Below, in pieces: positions 60,969-64,000 of a stretch of DNA of 64,000 nucleotides. Under the pieces are notes generated by a model, which searched no databases, was not told the origin of the DNA, and saw only the letters and a program-made list of their open reading frames with translations. Location of the stretch: positions 1,116,001 through 1,180,000 of the forward strand of contig CAWJVZ010000004.1 of the NCBI GenBank assembly GCA_963846475.1. Reading direction: 5' to 3'. This stretch comes from DASWJZ01 sp963846475 (GTDB taxonomy: Bacteria > Pseudomonadota > Alphaproteobacteria > Rhizobiales > Afifellaceae). The first letter of the stretch is position 1. The number at the start of each line of letters is the position of its first letter. Made by a program: the position numbers and the translations under genes.

Positions 60969-61290
60969 TCGAATGTCCGAGGAAGCCGCTTTCGATGACG
61001 TGGAGACAGGCCGGCGACGGCGGAGACCCCGCCGAAGCCGGCCGCACCATAGTTTTGGGGCAGAACGGTGTCAAGAACAGGGTAGGCGAACTAAACTGTT
61101 GAAACTGCTCGGACTTCTGTCCCGAAACAAGTTGCCGCAGCGGGAGTGGTGTGAACACGCCTGGCGGAGTGCTGAAGGTCCACGACCACGCCCTGAAATG
61201 TTCTTGCCTTGGTGAACCATTCAATGGGCGCCCTAGCCGGATTCCAGCTCCTGGTAACGGGGCAAGGCGATGGCAACAGATGAAATGACC
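60969..61290. other. intergenic region upstream of the F0 operon
   Basis: 322 bases between atpI and the 3' end of the dCTP-deaminase-like gene. The atpI promoter is at 61046-61074. The remaining 215 bases are of lower GC than the operon and contain no gene I can support; they may belong to the same acquired segment as the following pair. Confidence 0.4.
61046..61074 (-). promoter_or_regulatory. sigma70 promoter of the F0 ATP synthase operon
   Basis: On the minus strand TTGACA (61074-61069) and TATGGT (61051-61046) are separated by exactly 17 bases. The -35 is a perfect consensus. Transcription would begin near 61040, leaving about 70 bases of leader before the atpI ATG at 60968. Confidence 0.7.
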
Positions 61291-61926
61291 TCAGGCAACC
61301 TTCCCCGGTGAGAGGGGGCTGTCTTGGTGTTGAAATGAGTCTGTGGGGTGCGATCCATAAGCGTCGGCTTCGGGCAACTCGCTCGATAAGCGGAAGAATG
61401 TTACCTGGCACGGGGCATCGTCCACTGGTGTCAGATCCAAGCGAAACGGACCGCAATTGAAAAATTCCAAGGTGATCTGTCCGTCCCAACCCGGCTGAAG
61501 CCACGGCGCGGTCCGGTGAACGGTCAATCCGACGCGGGCGTAGCTGCTCCGCCCTTCGACTCTTGCGATTAGATTGCGAGGAATCCAGACAAGTTCAAGG
61601 GTCTGCCCAAGGATAAATTCATGTGGTTCCAGACAATGCGACTCCCGCTTATCAAAGCTGTCGAAATGCTGATATGTCCGTTCGATCCAAAGTTTGCTGT
61701 CCGCGACGGACGCGATCCCGTTCTTTCCGAGAATGATCTTATGCTGAACGTTTGTTTTTAGTTTGGTGAACTTGTATCCGAGCCTCAGGTTGACTGACGC
61801 TTCTGCGAACTGGGTCGATTCTGGTAAAGGATCAAATCGAATCTCGCCTAAGGCGATCGCCGCTTTGATCTCTCTCTTTGACAGAATGCAACCGCTATGC
61901 GGCCATTGCTCGATCGGTTCGGACAC
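61291..61926 (-). CDS. dCTP deaminase/dUTPase-superfamily protein
   Basis: A 211-residue protein of the trimeric dUTPase/Dcd superfamily. FAEASVNLRLGYKFTKL opens the beta domain; EGRSSYARVGLTVHRTAPWL contains the Arg-Ser-Ser and His loop, GQITLEFFNCG the presumed catalytic Glu154, and PVDDAPCQVTFFRLS the trimer strand. The tail SFQHQDSPLSPG corresponds to the usual nucleotide-covering end. The gene starts 32 bases inside its upstream neighbour, implying translational coupling. GC and codon use differ from the flanking atp and smc genes. It could be a housekeeping dCTP deaminase variant or part of an acquired nucleotide-directed system. Substrate unverified. Confidence 0.75.
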   Translation of the reverse strand: MSEPIEQWPHSGCILSKREIKAAIALGEIRFDPLPESTQFAEASVNLRLGYKFTKLKTNVQHKIILGKNGIASVADSKLWIERTYQHFDSFDKRESHCLEPHEFILGQTLELVWIPRNLIARVEGRSSYARVGLTVHRTAPWLQPGWDGQITLEFFNCGPFRLDLTPVDDAPCQVTFFRLSSELPEADAYGSHPTDSFQHQDSPLSPGKVA

Positions 61927-62167
61927 TCGCGAGCCCCGCTGTTGAGAAGAATTCCCCCTTAATCCAAACCTCGATTACGTCGCCGAGAACCTGCTTCACT
62001 TTCGCACGGACGTACGATTGAGGAGGCTCCGTCCTAAGTTCCGACGCCTGAACGAATCCGGAAATTGGACCGTTCACAGTTTCGATTGACACAAGCAGCT
62101 CCTCTGAGAAGGGACCAGGCCGGACATCACACTCGATAGCCACAATATCTCCTGGTTGGAAGCTCAT
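61895..62167 (-). CDS. small SH3/OB-like protein coupled to the dCTP-deaminase-like gene
   Basis: A 90-residue beta-rich protein: SFQPGDIVAIECDVRPGPFS, VNGPISGFVQASELRTEPPQ, and YVRAKVKQVLGDVIEVWIKGE. The pattern 'PGDIV...GFV...L' resembles SH3- or S1/OB-like barrels that bind nucleic acid or protein. ATG 62167 has GGGGGAG upstream, whereas a longer frame to 62260 lacks a ribosome site. Overlaps the deaminase-like gene by 32 bases. Low-GC, no recognised family; a regulatory or substrate-recruiting partner is inferred. Confidence 0.6.
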   Translation of the reverse strand: MSFQPGDIVAIECDVRPGPFSEELLVSIETVNGPISGFVQASELRTEPPQSYVRAKVKQVLGDVIEVWIKGEFFSTAGLASVRTDRAMAA

Positions 62168-62348
62168 GCTACTCCCCCTTTTTGGTTGATTCATAGAGAA
62201 GCCTTTGAACTGTGATTCGGCAATCCGGGTGCGCCTTTGCTCTGATGTTTCAGAGGGCATGTGGCTGGTTTAACACGACGGGAACATAATGAGAACAGGC
62301 CCCAAGCATTCGCATATTAGGTCCTCGAATTCGGACAGCAGGTAGCGG

Positions 62349-64000
62349 CTAGCTCGCCTCGCGAAAACGCTCCGCGACCTCCAGATCGACAGAGACGACC
62401 TGCGACACCCCGCGCTCCGCCATTGTCACGCCGTAGAGGCGATCCATCCGCGCCATGCTGATCGGGTTGTGTGTGACCACGAGGAAGCGGGTGTCGGTGC
62501 GTTTCCGCATGTCGTCGAGCAGCGCGCAGAAACGCTCGACATTGGCGTCGTCGAGCGGCGCATCCACCTCGTCGAGCACGCAGATCGGCGAAGGGTTGGT
62601 CAGGAACACCGCAAAAATCAGCGACAGCGCCGTCAACGCCTGCTCGCCGCCGGAGAGGAGCGTCATCGTGGTCGGCCGCTTGCCCGGCGGGCGCGCCACG
62701 ATCTCCAGTCCGGCCTCCAGCGGATCCTCCGAGCCGATCAGCGACAGCTCGGCCGTGCCGCCGCCGAAGAGCTGCTGGAAGAGGCTCTGGAAGTGCCCGT
62801 TCACCGCCTCGAAGGCGGCCAGCAGCCGCTCGCGCCCTTCGCGGTTGAGGCTCTGGATGCCCTGGCGGAGCCGCTTGATCGCCTCCTCCAGATCCTCCCG
62901 TTCCGTGCGCATGGAGTCGAGCCGCGTCTCGATCTCGCGCGCCTCCTCCTCGGCGCGAAGATTGACGCCACCCAGGCGCTCGCGTTCGGCCTTCAGCTTG
63001 TGCAGCCGATCCTCCACGGAGGCGGCGGCAGGCAGCGGGGCGCCGGCCTGGAGGCCGGCAAGGCCGCGGAGCTCGTCCACCGGCCGGCCGAAATGCTCGC
63101 GGATCTGCGACGCGAGCTCGTCCTTGCGGGCGCGCGCGGCGATCACCCGCTCCTCGTCGCGAGCCCGCTTCTCGCGGGTCTGGCCGAGCGCTTCGACCGC
63201 TGCACGCGCCGCCTGCGCCGCAGCGCGATGCTCCGCCTCCGCGGCCGCCAGGCTGTCGGAGGCCGCCGCGGCGTGCTCCTCCGCCGTGGCTGTCTCGTTC
63301 ATCAGCTTGCGGCGGCGCTCCTCGAACGAGCCCGGCGCGTCGGCGAGTTGCGCGATGTCGGCCTCCAGGCGCGCCAGCCGCTCGCGCAGCTCCGCCTGGC
63401 GCTCCGCAGCCCGCTTCACCCGCGCCGACCAGCGCTCGCGCTCGGCGGCGAGATCGGCGGCGCGGCGCACGCGGCTGGTCTCCTCGTGCGCCGCCTTCTC
63501 CGCCTCCAGCCGTGTCTCCGCCGCCTTGCCGCGATGCTCGGCGAGCTTTGCCTGCAATTCGTCGCGGCGGGCCTGCAGCTCCGCATTGTCGGCCTGCGAA
63601 TCGAGCGCCTCGCCGGCGGCGCGGAGCTCGATCCGGGCGGCGTCGGTGTCTGCCTCGATGCGCGCCAGCGCGCCGGCAAATGCGGAGAGCCGCTCGCCGA
63701 TCCGGCTCGCCCGCCGCTCCGCTTCGCTCAGCGCATTGCGCTGCCGATCGACAGCCTGGCGGGCGTCGCGGACAGCCCTGCGGTCGTCGGCCTCCAGGCG
63801 CTCGGCGTCGGCGCGCACCTGCTTCGACGTCTCGAACAGCTCGAGCGACTTCTCGACGTGTTGTTTTGCCCGCTTCAGCTCCTGCACCAGGGCGGCCACG
63901 CGGTTGCGCTGCTCCAGCCGTTGCGCGCCCGCCGCCGCGGAGCCGGGCTTTGCGCAGAACCCGTCCCAGCGCCACAGGCCGCCGTCGCGGGTGACCAGGC
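62349..64000 (-). CDS. smc: chromosome partition protein SMC, C-terminal half
   Basis: The C-terminal 550 residues of SMC, an ATPase that organises and segregates chromosomes with ScpA/ScpB. The gene's 5' part lies beyond the window edge. Starting at LVTRDGGLWRWDGF (end of the hinge) there is a long coiled coil rich in Arg, Glu and Ala, then the C-terminal head with signature LLSGGEQALTALSLIF and Walker B PICVLDEVDAPLDDANVERF, and the H-loop region FLVVTHNPISMARMD. The stop codon is at 62349-62351. The frame is intact. Confidence 0.95.
   Translation of the reverse strand, partial: LVTRDGGLWRWDGFCAKPGSAAAGAQRLEQRNRVAALVQELKRAKQHVEKSLELFETSKQVRADAERLEADDRRAVRDARQAVDRQRNALSEAERRASRIGERLSAFAGALARIEADTDAARIELRAAGEALDSQADNAELQARRDELQAKLAEHRGKAAETRLEAEKAAHEETSRVRRAADLAAERERWSARVKRAAERQAELRERLARLEADIAQLADAPGSFEERRRKLMNETATAEEHAAAASDSLAAAEAEHRAAAQAARAAVEALGQTREKRARDEERVIAARARKDELASQIREHFGRPVDELRGLAGLQAGAPLPAAASVEDRLHKLKAERERLGGVNLRAEEEAREIETRLDSMRTEREDLEEAIKRLRQGIQSLNREGRERLLAAFEAVNGHFQSLFQQLFGGGTAELSLIGSEDPLEAGLEIVARPPGKRPTTMTLLSGGEQALTALSLIFAVFLTNPSPICVLDEVDAPLDDANVERFCALLDDMRKRTDTRFLVVTHNPISMARMDRLYGVTMAERGVSQVVSVDLEVAERFREAS

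Noticed and set aside
61291..61926. Assignment as a known anti-phage dCTP deaminase
   Set aside because: The described defence deaminases are zinc-dependent cytidine-deaminase-fold proteins; this one is of the trimeric dUTPase/Dcd fold, so defence is only a hypothesis.
1..64000. tRNA, rRNA, CRISPR arrays, insertion sequences, prophage and integrase genes
   Set aside because: No cloverleaf-like sequence, regularly spaced repeats, transposase or integrase motifs were found on reading both strands; the only direct repeats of note are inside the Ala/Thr-rich gene.

Overview
The window is one stretch of a GC-rich chromosome from an alphaproteobacterium, most likely of the order Hyphomicrobiales (Rhizobiales). 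The evidence is the F0 ATP synthase operon atpI-atpB-atpE-atpF2(b')-atpF separated from any F1 genes, a Usg-family small protein, and a GTTC-N7-GTTC SOS box of the alphaproteobacterial type. Many importers and oxidoreductases for amino acids, peptides, sugars, methylated amines and aromatics are also present, as is common in this order. No tRNA, rRNA, CRISPR array, insertion sequence or prophage was recognised. Three stretches look lower in GC than the rest: 1.5-3.65 kb, about 9.0-9.8 kb and 61.1-62.3 kb.

Layout. 0-3.7 kb: 3' part of mutL, then an exported multicopper oxidase and a small cupredoxin. 4-8.7 kb: a complete branched-chain-amino-acid-type ABC importer in the order livG-livF-livK-livH-livM. 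9-11.7 kb: a cysteine-rich hypothetical protein, an ArsR/AHSA1 pair, a glutathione S-transferase and usg. 11.8-15 kb: maturation genes for molybdenum hydroxylases (a MoeA-like/MocA fusion and XdhC split in two) with an orphan HicB-like antitoxin between the halves. 15-20 kb: a VOC protein, then a GMC oxidoreductase facing an acetoacetate-decarboxylase-like protein and an alpha/beta hydrolase. 20.2-30.8 kb: an oligopeptide/dipeptide ABC importer with a methyltransferase downstream, flanked by two divergent S15/CocE-type hydrolases. 31-36.1 kb: small secreted proteins (one Ala/Thr-rich with a duplicated 62-residue unit), phzF-like, ilvC and a RecD-like helicase.

36.4-46.8 kb is a carbohydrate locus: solute-binding protein, two permeases, ATPase, GH63-like glycosidase, DMT exporter, MDR dehydrogenase, Gfo/Idh/MocA dehydrogenase and GH36-like alpha-galactosidase. 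46.8-55.1 kb is a LysR-controlled cluster with an amidohydrolase, a Rieske ferredoxin, a solute-binding protein, a non-pyrrolysine MttB-family methyltransferase and a dimethylglycine-dehydrogenase-like protein; it probably demethylates a quaternary or tertiary amine. Then come pobA, an SOS-box-preceded radical SAM gene, rnhB, the F0 operon with a clear sigma70 promoter, a low-GC pair (SH3-like plus dCTP-deaminase-like), and the 3' half of smc.

The strongest large-scale signal is reading-frame damage. Twelve genes are interrupted by sixteen single-base indels, fifteen of them insertions. Five consecutive genes of the carbohydrate locus are each hit once, while long stretches have none. Removing the extra bases restores family-typical proteins. 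Consensus-sequence error is the simplest explanation, but recent gene decay cannot be excluded from the sequence alone.
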